From the NCBI GenBank assembly GCA_031771865.1, contig JASISA010000022.1:992001-1056000 (forward strand): a stretch of DNA of 64,000 nt, in the 5' to 3' direction. Under the pieces are notes generated by a model. It made no database searches. It saw only the letters and a list, made by a program, of their open reading frames with translations, and had not been told where the DNA came from. This stretch comes from Nothophaeocryptopus gaeumannii. Taxonomy: Eukaryota; Ascomycota; Dothideomycetes; Mycosphaerellales; Mycosphaerellaceae. Within the stretch, counting starts at the first letter, position 1; each line of letters begins with the position of its first letter. Of the stretch, positions 53,052 through 63,674 are shown one piece after another. A program made the translations under genes and the position numbers.

Positions 53052-53578
53052 GGTGCCTTTCAGAATAGCCCGCTGACGGGTCCAGTGGAAGACGGCGTTG
53101 AGGACAAGAAATGAGAAGACACAAGCGAAGAGGATGACTAGGATGATGGACTAGGTTTTCAAGGTGGAATTGAATAGAGGTGGTGGGTGGTGAGGCTCCA
53201 TGCATTGAAGTGGAGCGGATTTGAGCTTGGCCTAGACGCCATTTGCGCGGTTTGTGTTCGGACAGCGTGAGACAGCGACCTCAGAGGAGCCATTGTGCCT
53301 GCAGTTCAGGAACGTCATGAAGGGGCTTTGGATCGGTCCAGGAACATTGGAAGGAGGAGGAAAGAGATGGGATGGTTGTTTCTTCAGGTGTCATTAGAAG
53401 TCGGGCCGAGCGAGCGCATTGACTCTTGGCATGCTAATGAGCTCGAGGCGGACACCAGCCACTTTCACAACGCAAGACATACAAGTGAACTGTCCTCGCG
53501 GGACACGTTTTCTTGAGGTACTGTTACAAGTTTTGCTCACACATTTTCCAAATTCCAAAAAGGTCGCTTTCATCCCTC
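53052..53578. other. intergenic, GH5 promoter
   Basis: About 530 bp upstream of the GH5 gene. No gene was seen in either strand; the region near 53050-53170 is the likely leader/promoter. Confidence 0.5.
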
Positions 53579-54704
53579 CTACTCATTGCCGACCCAGGAG
53601 AATGCAACTCCCACCAGTCCTGCTGCAGTTGCCCATACAGAAGCCCAGCCGATCGCGCCAACAAGCTCGGTTCCCTCGATAGTAACATATGTGCGAATGA
53701 AGGTATTGACAAATGAACAAGAGGCCAGGATCGCAGTGCGCTTGCTCAAGATCTCCGCCCTGCGAGTGAATCCGGCTTCACTAAAGCCGAGATTGTACGC
53801 AAGAGTCTGGGTGAGCGTGGCAGTTTCTGGGTCGAAAGGTGCCTTCTCCGGTTTCAGCTTCGGATCCGTAAGGCCTGGGTTCCCAGCGGAGCCGATTGCG
53901 GGGACGAAAATGAATTGCGCAACCCCGTATCCGACTGGCCCAAAGAGCGCGAGCAGCAGAGGTATGGTTGAGGTATGCGCTTTTTCTACGCTCTTCAAGC
54001 CGTCGAAGTGGATGACCATGTACTGTGGAAGCCAAGTGTAGAAGCTGCCGTAGACGACAATGGTGTATATTGTTGCCCCAAACAAACCAGTCAACCACTG
54101 GAGGCTCTTGTCTTGTGCAACAATCTGGTTTGTAGTCTTTGGCTGGCCACGAGCACGGTGCATGCCTCGTAGAAGCGCGAACGGGACGGCGATGGTGGTG
54201 ACATCGATCGCAAGAGGTGTCAGAGCCGCGAAATAATCGACGCCGTAGAAGGTGTTGAGCAGGAAGTAGTGCGGCACGTTGTTGAGAAACGTCAGCCACG
54301 CGAGATCGGTGTCTGTGAGGTACTGTTAGAGACGGAGTGCATTATCAGAACGCTTCCATGCTGTACTTACAATCGTAGCGCATGTACCAGGCCAAGGCCA
54401 GTTCAGCCAACTTCCAGCCTGCAATGGTCGCGATATGCCATGATTCGGTCAGATTGCGGCTCACGGAGGCCAGCTCAGGGCCTGTGAAATCGGCAACGAG
54501 CGAGTAGAGCAGCGAGCTCAGGCTGAAGGTGATGATAACAACCAAAGGGAACTTCAGTGGCTGCGGGATGCACGACGCGGCGGCTTGCGCCGGGGCCGCG
54601 CGCGCTGTATTCATGTCGATGATGCCGTTCGGGAAGCTGGAAGTGTCGGTACTGCGGTACTGCTTGTCCGGTCGTACAGCCAGAAATGGCACGTGAGATG
54701 TCAT
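53579..54704 (-). CDS. multi-pass membrane protein of unknown function
   Basis: Two exons, 54371-54704 and 53579-54312, with a 58-nt intron (GTAAGT...CTCTAAC...CACAG), give about 355 residues. The join restores the membrane stretch RYDYTDLAWLTFLNNVPHYF. About seven hydrophobic segments: LKFPLVVIITFSLSSLLYSL, IATIAGWKLAELALAWY, the segment at the junction, FAALTPLAIDVTTIAVPFAL, LTGLFGATIYTIVVYGSF, TSTIPLLLALFGPVGYGVA and the C-terminal ASVWATAAGLVGVAF. The N-terminal 45 residues are soluble and polar (VPFLAVRPDKQYRSTDTSSFPNG). I recall similar proteins only as fungal hypotheticals, so no role is proposed. The ATG at 54704 is a real start. Confidence 0.82.
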
Positions 54705-56039
54705 GAAGTGTGCAGACGCGTTGTCTCTGGTGTGTTTGTTGTGTGATTACGTGCAGACGAGAGGTGTTGGCGTTGTTTTCGCGGTCCAGGATCACAAACT
54801 CTAGCCTGATGCTAGAAGTATAATCCATCTTCCGGTGACGTTTCGTGGCTAGCGCGGCTCAGCTTCTCCACTCCACGAAGACGTCTCACAGTGAGAGACA
54901 CAGACTACCGCGAAGGATTCGACATGGATTCAAGGGCAGATCTCAGATCAGATCAGATGGGCCATGTTGGAACCCTCATCTTGGCGGCCGCCAGTTCGAG
55001 TTGCCCCTTCCCTACCGACCGAGGGACCCTACCTACCCTACCGACCCTACCTACCCTACCTACCATGACTGCACCTCCAACCCGCTATCCTCCCGATGCG
55101 CTTTCTTCAGCTGTGCGGTGACAGATGCCTGTCGCTGCCGCAGTCGCTGCCGCATTCCACGCCGCGGCTCCTGCCCAGATTCCCAGCAGAAGCATACTAG
55201 ATCTCTACTAGTAGTGCACATCTTCGAAAGCCAGGCTGAATGTTCTGCCAGATTTTGAGGACCGGCGTACCTTTCCCCCCCCGACGTGGACCTCCACCAC
55301 TAGCTACCTTCTAGCGGGAATCTCTCCAACTCGTCTCGCCCGTTCAACCCTCAATCACTAGCCCAAGAATCCTTCGCTCGCGGCCGATTCCAGAGACTGC
55401 AGGAGCGGTCACCTCGTGGCTTGCGCCCAGGTAGAATAGAAGTATCGTGCGCAGGACCAGCACAAAGCTGAACATTTAAGGTTTCGCTTGCTTATTAGCA
55501 ATCCTCCTGCGTCCCATGCCTATTTCCCTTTGGGGAAAAATGCTACTATCCGGCTTGCACTTGCGACAGCCTTACGAGCCACAAGGATCAATTTGCATTC
55601 ATGTCGGTGTCGTCCGCCGGGAATGGGGACCTGCATTGTCACCTAAAGTCCCTAGCTTATACTCTCCACCGACTTGGAGTCTGCGGGAGCTAAAATCCTG
55701 AGACCCACGATACCTGGAGGGCATACCGAATTGCATAGCACTGCATATCGAACGTAATATGGGCAAGATTAATTCCGATCAAGAGCAACAAGTGAGTCTA
55801 TGGTACCCGACACGCCTAACTACAGCTCCTCGAGGATCAACTTTTTGAAAACGGAAACACCGTTGCCGGCCGGACCCAGAACTAGGATTCTCGTTTGCCT
55901 CGATCGACTCCTGTCCTTGGCTGTTGCAAATAGATATAACACGCCTCTCGAAGATCGATCGATTTTCGGGCAATTTTCTCAGGCTGACGACAACAAACAC
56001 CAAGCATTCTTGGCACTGAGGCTTGGGTCATTGCTTATC
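54705..56039. other. intergenic / divergent promoter region
   Basis: About 1.3 kb. The left part is the promoter of the membrane-protein gene. It includes a CCTACC-type repeat and several CT-rich tracts. An open frame continuous with the next regulator runs from an ATG at 55800, but that upstream part lacks protein-like features. Nothing else is supported. Confidence 0.45.
55026..55065. repeat. CCTACCTA-type minisatellite
   Basis: Imperfect tandem CCCTACCTA / CCCTACCGA units in non-coding sequence. Confidence 0.8.
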
Positions 56040-57632
56040 ATGTTCCGACCTGGCCATGATCGATTCTATGCGATGGACAACTTGCGCCCGCGTTCGGACA
56101 TCTTTCTGTCTCGATCCCCCTCACCCTCGCCCTATCAAGCACACTCACCGTATGCGTCACCTTCGAAAGCGTCCTCAACAAGCTCTCCAAACCCAGCATC
56201 GATGCACAACTGCCCCTTCAACATACCTAGCTGCCAGGGCTGCGGATTCTCCTATGGCAAGTCAGAACAGTCTGGATCAATTGCCGACGAGGAGAGCGAT
56301 GCTCAACATACACCCTCATCCGAGGCATCTCTGACCACAGATGATGCTTCTGATCGCGACCCATCACCCTCGTTCACTTCGCCGCTGACCAGCATCGTCA
56401 GTCCCGAGGCGAACAGAACGCAGCTCAAGGAAGAATTTCTCAAGCTTTACTTTCCAATCGGGATCTCAGACTTCGATACGGACTTCATGTACTCCAAATT
56501 CCTCAACCGAGGGAGTCTCCACAGCTTTGGTCCGACGATGACGGCCGCCATAGATACGCTCTCCTTGGTCCAGATCGGCACAGCGCATTCGGATGCGAGA
56601 CTCATTGACGAGGCCCGAACGAGATATCACGCGGCTGTCGCAAACCTCAATGTAGACCTCGCAAAACCAGATGCCATCTACGATGACGGGGTGCTCGGCG
56701 CCGTGTATCTCTTAGGCTTCTGCGAGGTGTACCAGCCGCTTGCTTCAGAGCTTCATCAGCATTGGAGGATGCATCATCAAGGCCTTCGAGACATGCTCCT
56801 ACAAAGAGGGCCACGCTGCAAGTACTCCAGATTTGCACAGCTTCTGATCTACAACTTCAGACACCTGGCCGCAATCGTTGGAATGAGAGAGCGTCGGAGG
56901 GTTGACTTTGCGGGGAAGGCATGGAAAGACTGCGCAGCTTTGACTGATGGGCTGATGGCATCGCTCACGGAGCAAGTCATTAACACGCCTGCCGTGTTGG
57001 AGAGAGCTGACAAGGCAATGGAACGCTCAAGACCTGATTCCGGAGAGCTTTTCTCTGTCCTAATGGAGTTGGCCGCACTCGAGCGAGATACTCAGAACTG
57101 GCTGCTTGCGTGGTATTCTTCCTTCAAGACTCAACCGTATTGGCAAGAGAAAATTGATGGCTTCAAGCATTTCCAACAACATCGACAAAACGCTCCTCCG
57201 GATGCGTTCACGAAGGCGATTCGATTCCCATCCTTCTCGCATGCAAGCGCGCAGGTGACTTACTGGATGGGTCTCCTTCAGATGAAGCAAACGATTCTCG
57301 ACATCAATCGAACATTCCCGACACCGCTACTTCCCAAGTCGGAGTCTGTCCTCATTGCGGAAGCCAACGAATGCGCAGACCGACTTTGTGAAAGCGTAGC
57401 ATGGCTGACAGAGCCTCAACATGGATTTTGTGGCGGTGTCCGCGCTCTCGGACCTCTGCATCAAGCATCTAGGTGGTATTCGAGGGATGCAAACCAGTGG
57501 CAGAAACTTGCTTGGTGCGACAAGATCGCAACGAACCTGGAGCAATCGATGTCCGCATCAGTGCACTCTGCCCAGCCGGACGGTCCCTGGACACACCGAG
57601 CACAGACTCCCGCGAGCGAAATACCACCTTGA
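56040..57632 (+). CDS. fungal-specific transcription-factor-domain protein lacking a zinc cluster
   Basis: About 530 residues from the ATG at 56040 (A at -3). An ATG at 55800 would extend it to 610 and one at 56073 would shorten it; the N terminus is uncertain. No Zn2Cys6 cluster is present. A short cysteine run, NCPFNIPSCQGCGFSYG, lies near residue 57, after a Ser/Pro-rich start (SRSPSPSPYQAHSPYA). A helical Fungal_trans_2-type domain fills residues about 140-510: FPIGISDFDTDFMYSKFL, GVLGAVYLLGFCEVYQPL, HHQGLRDMLLQRGP, FSVLMELAALERDTQNWL, YWMGLLQMKQTILDINR. Full-length fungal regulators have a DNA-binding cluster before this domain, so it may act with a partner or be truncated at the 5' end. 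Targets are unknown. Confidence 0.8.
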   Translation: MFRPGHDRFYAMDNLRPRSDIFLSRSPSPSPYQAHSPYASPSKASSTSSPNPASMHNCPFNIPSCQGCGFSYGKSEQSGSIADEESDAQHTPSSEASLTTDDASDRDPSPSFTSPLTSIVSPEANRTQLKEEFLKLYFPIGISDFDTDFMYSKFLNRGSLHSFGPTMTAAIDTLSLVQIGTAHSDARLIDEARTRYHAAVANLNVDLAKPDAIYDDGVLGAVYLLGFCEVYQPLASELHQHWRMHHQGLRDMLLQRGPRCKYSRFAQLLIYNFRHLAAIVGMRERRRVDFAGKAWKDCAALTDGLMASLTEQVINTPAVLERADKAMERSRPDSGELFSVLMELAALERDTQNWLLAWYSSFKTQPYWQEKIDGFKHFQQHRQNAPPDAFTKAIRFPSFSHASAQVTYWMGLLQMKQTILDINRTFPTPLLPKSESVLIAEANECADRLCESVAWLTEPQHGFCGGVRALGPLHQASRWYSRDANQWQKLAWCDKIATNLEQSMSASVHSAQPDGPWTHRAQTPASEIPP

Positions 57633-58082
57633 AGGAATTAGGAATCCCTCGTCTCTCCTAATCCGTTTAGCACTCCCATCGTGCCACGAGGCAGACTGCA
57701 GGGTAATCACGGCTGTTCCCTTCGCTTACGCCATGCAGGATCCGCTGATTCAAGTGCTCGTGAAGGACGAAGCCTTTGCCAAGCATTGCTCGCTTGTTGC
57801 TTACTTGCCTCAAGCGCAAGGATCTATGAGGCACATATAGGGCCGGTCTGGCCACAATTGCATGAAGGGTAGTCGACCAGATCCTTGCGCCGGGTATCGC
57901 CCGGGGAGATCTCGGTGCTGCCGAGTGCGGTCATTCAGTAGGACATCTTGTAATACACACACAGACTTAGAGCTGAGCTGCCCTCCGAAAATACCGAGAA
58001 GGCCGAAGAAACAGAGAACTCGGAGATGAAGTCGAACATGAACAATTCCAAATCCACAAATCCACAAACTGGTCAACAGTAT
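57633..58082. other. convergent 3' spacer
   Basis: About 450 bp between the stops of the regulator and the STE6-type transporter. No supported gene on either strand. Confidence 0.5.
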
Positions 58083-61000
58083 CTACGTCGCTCTCACCTG
58101 ATGCACAGTCCCCAGCCTCCCCTTCTTCTGCTCTCGCTTCCACTCCACATCTTTCAGAATCGGTACACTCCCTCTCTTTACCTTCCGTCTCGACATCCTC
58201 TTCTCTTCATCCCACTCCCCACCACCCAACATGTTCGCCAAAGACTCACCTTTCGCCATCAACTCATCAAAAGCCCCTTCTTCCGCAATCCCCCCATTTT
58301 CTAACACGACTATATGCTCCGCAATCTCCATCATATCCTTGTGATGCGTGATGATGACGACTGTGATGGAGTGTGTACGATCTTCGATGAGTTCTTTGAT
58401 AGTGTGCCGGATCATATTTGAGGATTCGACGTCCAGGGCGGACGTGGCTTCGTCGAGAATGAGGCAGGATGGTTTTCGGACGAGAGCGCGGGCTATTGCT
58501 ACTCGCTGGGCCTGGCCTCCTGAGAGACCGAGACCGCCTTCGCCGATGACAGTGTCGTAACCTTGCGGGAGGGAGACGATGAAGTCGTGGATTGTGGCTT
58601 GGCGGGCTGCTCGTTCGATTTCGGCAGGTGTATTCAAGGGGTGGTCGTCTGCCAGGCCATAGGCGATGTTCTCTTTGACCGTGCCCGGGAAGATCATGGG
58701 GGTTTGCGGGACGGGAACGATCATTGCACGAATGGAGGGGGTGTAGATGTGTTTGATGTCGCGGCCGCCGAAAGTCAGGTCGCCAAGTTTTGCGCCGGGT
58801 ACGGTGGCCGTGCTGTACAGGTCAAGTAGCAGATTGGCAATGGTGGATTTTCCGGAACCAGATCCACCCACGATGGCTGTAGCGCTGCCTGGTTTGAGCC
58901 GGAGGTTGATATTCTTCAGTACCGTCTGATCAGGTCGAGAAGGGTAGCAGAAACGGAGGCCGTCAAACACGATATCGCCGACTGCCGTTACACGAGCATC
59001 ACCGAGGAGCTCATGCGATGATCGGGGTAGTTTCGAAAGTCGCAAAATGCGAGAGGCTGTGTCTTTCGAGGATCCGATTTGTGGAATGAACTCAAGAATG
59101 GCACCGACGTTGGTGATGGTGAAGATGAGCATGGTAAACACCAGTACCACATCCGTGACCGCAGCGCCCTCGATTGCGATTTTGGCACCAACGTAGAAGA
59201 TCATGGCAGTTGCGAAGTTGCCAGCAGAGTCCGAGAGACCATAGAAGAAGCCAGCGTAGAAAGACCGCTGGAAGCCCACTCTCAAAGTATAGTTTGTCGC
59301 CTTGATGTATTGCTCGAGGAAGTGAGTTTCGAGTGTCAACGCGCGTACCGTCTTGATGTTGGTGAATGTCTCCGTGAAGATAGCGGAAGCGGCTTCCGCA
59401 GCGTCGTTGCCGCGGCCTTCCCATTTTTCTGAGACTTTCGCAAAGATCTTCGTCACGAAGTAAATGTATGGCGCGACAGCCAGAGCAATCAGCGTCATTT
59501 TCCACTGCGAAGCCATCGCCCACGCGACGGAGGTAATGGTCATCAGAGTCGCCACGTATACAAGAGCAGCAAAACGACCGATCAGATTGCGCATTTCTTC
59601 AGCATTGCGATCCAGGCTTTCGGTCAAACGAGAGACACCATTCTCCTCCTTCTCGAAGAAGTCTCTACTCTGGTCCAGTACGCGCCGGTATGCCTCCCTG
59701 CGGATGCTGTCAACCCAGGCCTGACTGGCATTCTCCAAGAAGAAACGATAGGCGTAAGTGTGAACGGCGTCTGCGCAAGCAAGACCAAGGATCGCCATTG
59801 CGTATGTCAACTGCTTTCCTCGTTGATGTTGAGGGTCGGCATACGTCGCGAGTAGCTTGGAGAGAACGTAGGAGAATAGCGGACTGGCGACAGCATGTAC
59901 GCTAGCACCCCAGACTCCAAGGCAAAAGAAGAAGCGAGCGGACCAGTTCAGACTCGGCCAGAATGTTCTGAAGATGGCTTGAAGGGAACTATTGTCATCG
60001 GCATCTTCTTCGTTCACGTACGGGTCTTTCCCTTCCAGTTTAGAAAGAGCGGCATCACGTCCAGTAAGCGGGACTTGATCCTCGACATCGCCAGCAACGA
60101 AGCGGCGCTTGCAGGGCGCTACTCCCGAACGTGGCCTACGCGCTTCCGCAGCAGTGTTCCCTCTCGTGTTGATGAAGCTCTCAAACCTAGTAGACCAGCG
60201 CCCACCACTTACGGGGCTCTCTGACGAGCTCGGTGTAGGGGATATGTCCTCTGGTGTGCGCTTCCGAGTGATGCCGGGTGATTCCACGGGCGAGAAGCCA
60301 GCATGAACGCGCATGAACGGAGACGCGAATGTTGTGTTTGGCCCTCGCGTTGGAAATGCTCGCATCATGGGCAACGGACTTCCTTCCTGGAACACGGTTG
60401 GCAGCTTTGACGCTCTCTTCGAAGCCCCCTTGTTCTCATTTGCCGTGAGCTCAGCATCGACAGGGTCAAAGAATGAGCTGGGAAGAAATGTCAGTGGTCG
60501 CGCAGCGGAGGGCACCGATGAGGCTTGTGTCACAGCGGAATCTGGCGTAGGCTCCTGCTCGTCGAATGGCGATTTCACAGCTTTGTCTTCATCCGACAAG
60601 AATGCTTGGAATGCGCCATCTTTGATCTTCTCCAGGTGGGTACGATACCCCTCTTGCACCAGCCTGCCTTGCTCGAGAAGGTATATGTAGTCATCAGGAA
60701 GAATTTGCGATATGTCGTGCGTGATGATCATGGTTGTCTTCCCACAGCGCCATCGTCGAATCGCCTCCATCATCAAAGTGCGACTGATGTGATCTAGGGC
60801 ACTAGTAGATTCGTCGAGGATCAAGATTGGTGTATCTCGCAGCTTTGCGCGGGCCAGTGCCATTCTTTGTCGCTGTCCACCAGACATGGAGCCTCCCTTG
60901 AAGCCGACCATGGTATCCAAGCCCTCGGGCATTTCGGCAATCATCAATTGCAGCAACGCAAACTCAACAGCTGCTAGAGCCTCTTCGGGTGTCACACTAT

Positions 61001-62510
61001 CATAGTCCTTCCGTCCAAATGCGATGTTCCGAAAGACGGTGTCATTGAAGAGTAAGCTTGTCTGCTCCACAAGCGTAACATTGGATCGAAGCCAATTCGT
61101 GTCAATTGATTCCACGGGTACACCGTCAATGGTGATGGATCCGGCTGGCGCGCTGTAGAAGCCCATGAGGAGTTGGCTAATTGTACTTTTGCCGGAGCCG
61201 CTCTTGCCGATCAAGAACGTGATCTCGCCACTCTTGATGTACAAAATGATGTCTTGTACCGCGAAAGTGTCTTTACGCAAGGGATAAGCGAAGGTCAATT
61301 CCCTGACGTCGATGTTGCCCTGGCACTCAGTTGGCACAAGTGCGCCTCGCTGTTGCTGTACTGAAGACTTCTCTTCCACGGATGCCATGATCGCTCTAAG
61401 CGTCGAACCTGCAGTACGACCTTTTTCCAGCACAATCATTTGCGGCAGAACCGCTTGAAGCGCCTGAAAAGCGCCAATGGCACTGAAGAAGGCGGTGACC
61501 ACGTCTCCAGAATTGATCTCCTTTTTGGCGATCAGGATACCACCATAGTAGAAGCCCTGGACGAACATGGACGACGAAAGCAAGGTCACCAGCGCCATCT
61601 GAAGAGCGCTCGCATGCGCCACCCAAGCATACCATCGTGCGGCCTGACTCGTGCTGTTTTCGTACTTCTGTTGCTCGATTGATTGTCCGTTGAAACACTT
61701 AACGGTCTCGATCGCAGAGAATGCGTTAGTAGAGTATTTCTGGGCTTCAGTGAGCGACTCTTGCTGTTTCTTGAGATTGATCTGCATAGGTTTACCAGCC
61801 CAAGCAGCCAGTACCAGGACGACCGGCGCCGACGCAAGTGTGACCAAAGTCAATTTCCAGGAAATGACGAATGACTGCACTAGCGACAGTATGAGCGTTG
61901 ATAAAATCGCGAATATCGCACCGAGAGGCTGCGCAGTGGCAAGCTGGAGCTCGCGGATCTGCACTTGCATTCTGGGCAGCTGCGCGCTGATTCCGTTCTT
62001 TCGCATATCGTACCATTCGATCTCTTTGTCCAGTAAGCCGTGGAATAGTCGATCGCGCGCGCTTTTGGCTTGCAACTCTCCAAATGCAAGCCATATCATA
62101 AGCTCGAGTGAATGCAGCAGCCAGCTAGCACTTGCGAGTGCGACCATGTAGATGGTGTATTTCGTCTCGCGGCGCAGGAACGCATCGGACGTAATCATTT
62201 TGGCTGCAAACTGCGTAAAACCGTCGAACAGCTTGCCGACGAAGTGATTCGAAACCGGTGTTGTGGCTCCAGCGGCGAAGGAGACTATGATACCAGCTAC
62301 AAAGAGTGGAATGTTCGCTTTCGTGGTGAATGCGAAGAGAGCACGCCATGGTGCTGCTTTTGCGACCCCCCCGGTGCTCGCTTTGGTGGTATCGGTAGCT
62401 GTGGAGTGAGCGCTGCTCTTCGTTGTAACGCTGGCCTTGGTGTGAGCGCTGTCCCTGGATGCCTTCCTCTTGTGCCAGCGGCGTTTCTTCGACGCCTTCT
62501 CAGCCGACAT
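58083..62510 (-). CDS. STE6: ABC exporter, STE6-type (a-factor/B-family full transporter)
   Basis: A full-length ABC transporter with two membrane-domain/ATPase halves, about 1475 residues in a single exon from the ATG at 62510 (the frame upstream reaches only a TTG). Its layout and motifs match the fungal STE6/ABCB group that exports the lipid-modified mating pheromone; other B-family substrates are possible. NBD1 (about residues 425-660) has Walker A GKSGSGKST, the signature MSGGQRQRM and Walker B ILILDESTSALD with the catalytic glutamate. NBD2 has Walker A GGSGSGKST (about residue 1215), the signature LSGGQAQRV and ILDEATSALD. The N terminus is strongly basic (KKRRWHKRKASRD), as is the C terminus. 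A disordered Ser/Pro-rich linker joins the halves. Both ATP sites look intact. Confidence 0.93.
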   Translation of the reverse strand: MSAEKASKKRRWHKRKASRDSAHTKASVTTKSSAHSTATDTTKASTGGVAKAAPWRALFAFTTKANIPLFVAGIIVSFAAGATTPVSNHFVGKLFDGFTQFAAKMITSDAFLRRETKYTIYMVALASASWLLHSLELMIWLAFGELQAKSARDRLFHGLLDKEIEWYDMRKNGISAQLPRMQVQIRELQLATAQPLGAIFAILSTLILSLVQSFVISWKLTLVTLASAPVVLVLAAWAGKPMQINLKKQQESLTEAQKYSTNAFSAIETVKCFNGQSIEQQKYENSTSQAARWYAWVAHASALQMALVTLLSSSMFVQGFYYGGILIAKKEINSGDVVTAFFSAIGAFQALQAVLPQMIVLEKGRTAGSTLRAIMASVEEKSSVQQQRGALVPTECQGNIDVRELTFAYPLRKDTFAVQDIILYIKSGEITFLIGKSGSGKSTISQLLMGFYSAPAGSITIDGVPVESIDTNWLRSNVTLVEQTSLLFNDTVFRNIAFGRKDYDSVTPEEALAAVEFALLQLMIAEMPEGLDTMVGFKGGSMSGGQRQRMALARAKLRDTPILILDESTSALDHISRTLMMEAIRRWRCGKTTMIITHDISQILPDDYIYLLEQGRLVQEGYRTHLEKIKDGAFQAFLSDEDKAVKSPFDEQEPTPDSAVTQASSVPSAARPLTFLPSSFFDPVDAELTANENKGASKRASKLPTVFQEGSPLPMMRAFPTRGPNTTFASPFMRVHAGFSPVESPGITRKRTPEDISPTPSSSESPVSGGRWSTRFESFINTRGNTAAEARRPRSGVAPCKRRFVAGDVEDQVPLTGRDAALSKLEGKDPYVNEEDADDNSSLQAIFRTFWPSLNWSARFFFCLGVWGASVHAVASPLFSYVLSKLLATYADPQHQRGKQLTYAMAILGLACADAVHTYAYRFFLENASQAWVDSIRREAYRRVLDQSRDFFEKEENGVSRLTESLDRNAEEMRNLIGRFAALVYVATLMTITSVAWAMASQWKMTLIALAVAPYIYFVTKIFAKVSEKWEGRGNDAAEAASAIFTETFTNIKTVRALTLETHFLEQYIKATNYTLRVGFQRSFYAGFFYGLSDSAGNFATAMIFYVGAKIAIEGAAVTDVVLVFTMLIFTITNVGAILEFIPQIGSSKDTASRILRLSKLPRSSHELLGDARVTAVGDIVFDGLRFCYPSRPDQTVLKNINLRLKPGSATAIVGGSGSGKSTIANLLLDLYSTATVPGAKLGDLTFGGRDIKHIYTPSIRAMIVPVPQTPMIFPGTVKENIAYGLADDHPLNTPAEIERAARQATIHDFIVSLPQGYDTVIGEGGLGLSGGQAQRVAIARALVRKPSCLILDEATSALDVESSNMIRHTIKELIEDRTHSITVVIITHHKDMMEIAEHIVVLENGGIAEEGAFDELMAKGESLANMLGGGEWDEEKRMSRRKVKRGSVPILKDVEWKREQKKGRLGTVHQVRAT

Positions 62511-63028
62511 TGACCCTGATCGGTTTGCGATGCCATTCGCAGGTGCGCAAGCTCTGTGCTGAGGAAACGGGTGTCGTTTGAGTTTTGTTTGTAGCGGCGG
62601 CAGTTTGAGCACGGGCCTTTCTAGAACGAAGGTGAAGTCGCTTTGAGATGCTGTTCGCGAGCGCGGCGAAGCGGACCAAAGAATGTGCGTTACAATTGTT
62701 CCACGCCAAGCCGAAATCCAGCCATTTAATCTACTCTTTGCTGCAAAATCCTCGCCGCATCTTTCCAACAGCTACATTGCTCATGATTTGGCTTGTAATA
62801 ACCCAGACCATGTGCCCCCCTTCTGTGCAAGTCTACAAGGACCTCCTTGGCATTGTGCGCGGCACGTTCTGACGGTGGCGAGGCAACACGTCAGATGCAG
62901 CGAGCGACCGCTTTCACACTCCCTGGAGGTGAGTTTGCTGGAGGTGGCAGCAAGCACATTCGCTGATGGTAGGCAGGCGGAGGTCTTGGGATGGCGTTCT
63001 ACGTCTTTGGCTGGCAACGCAAGCTCGC
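62511..63028. promoter_or_regulatory. STE6-type promoter region
   Basis: About 520 bp between the start of the transporter and the stop of the PBDC1 gene, both on the minus strand. It must contain the transporter promoter and the PBDC1 3' end. No other gene was seen. Confidence 0.5.
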
Positions 63029-63674
63029 TCATGAAGACTTTGCGGCTTGGGCCTTCTCATAGATCCAGTCGTTCAGACCAGCGCGATTTCTGGTTGCCAT
63101 CAGCATAATACTCAAGAAATGAGCTGTTGGCGAAATTACCTCGCGATCTCGATAGCATAAAACTGCATGCGGACAGCTGCTTGAACATCAGTACAGGCAC
63201 CACAAGTGCTATACACAATGCAACCAGCCCTTACCGAAGATTGTCTCCTTTTCGCCATACTCCCAAGCTGGGTTCGCGCGCAGCATGGTGCCGAAGTTGT
63301 AGTCATCAATCTTCTTCTCGTACTCGTTGATGAAATTGCGCCAGCGCTCCTTGCCCGCCTTACTCTTCATGTCATCCTCGTTGATGGTCGCCTTGAGGTC
63401 GAAGTCTGGGAACTCGCGGTTGAAATGCTCGAGAATGTCGTCGTCGTATTTTGTCAGGCGCAACTTGGATCCCGGCAGCTTCTCGAGGATGGCCCAGTAT
63501 GTCGACATGTGCTCAACCACTGCAGCGTTGTCAGGTCGCTCTTCTGTGGAAGAGGTGATTTGTATCACATGGACTCGCCCGCTACCCACCTTTTACAGCG
63601 AACTGCTTCTCGATCTCCTCGAAGTTGTCTGCCTCCTCCGCGTTGATCGGTCCCGCTGAAGTGGTTAAAGACAT
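63029..63674 (-). CDS. PBDC1: PBDC1-family protein
   Basis: Four exons: 63590-63674, 63235-63519, 63140-63176 and 63029-63089, with introns of 70, 58 and 50 nt, giving about 155 residues. Each junction keeps frame: FAVK-VVEHMSTYWAILEKLP at the first, ETIF-AVRMQFYAIEIA at the second, and AR-NRAGLNDWIYEKA at the third. The result matches the eukaryotic PBDC1 (YPL225W) family, recently linked to chaperoning of a translation factor. The core blocks are KLRLTKYDDDILEHFNREFP, DDMKSKAGKERWRNFINEYE and DYNFGTML. The unspliced reading only shows the second exon. The start ATG at 63674 gives MSLTTSAGPINAEEADNFEE, as expected for this family. It is a useful proof that short exons here are easily missed. 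Confidence 0.92.
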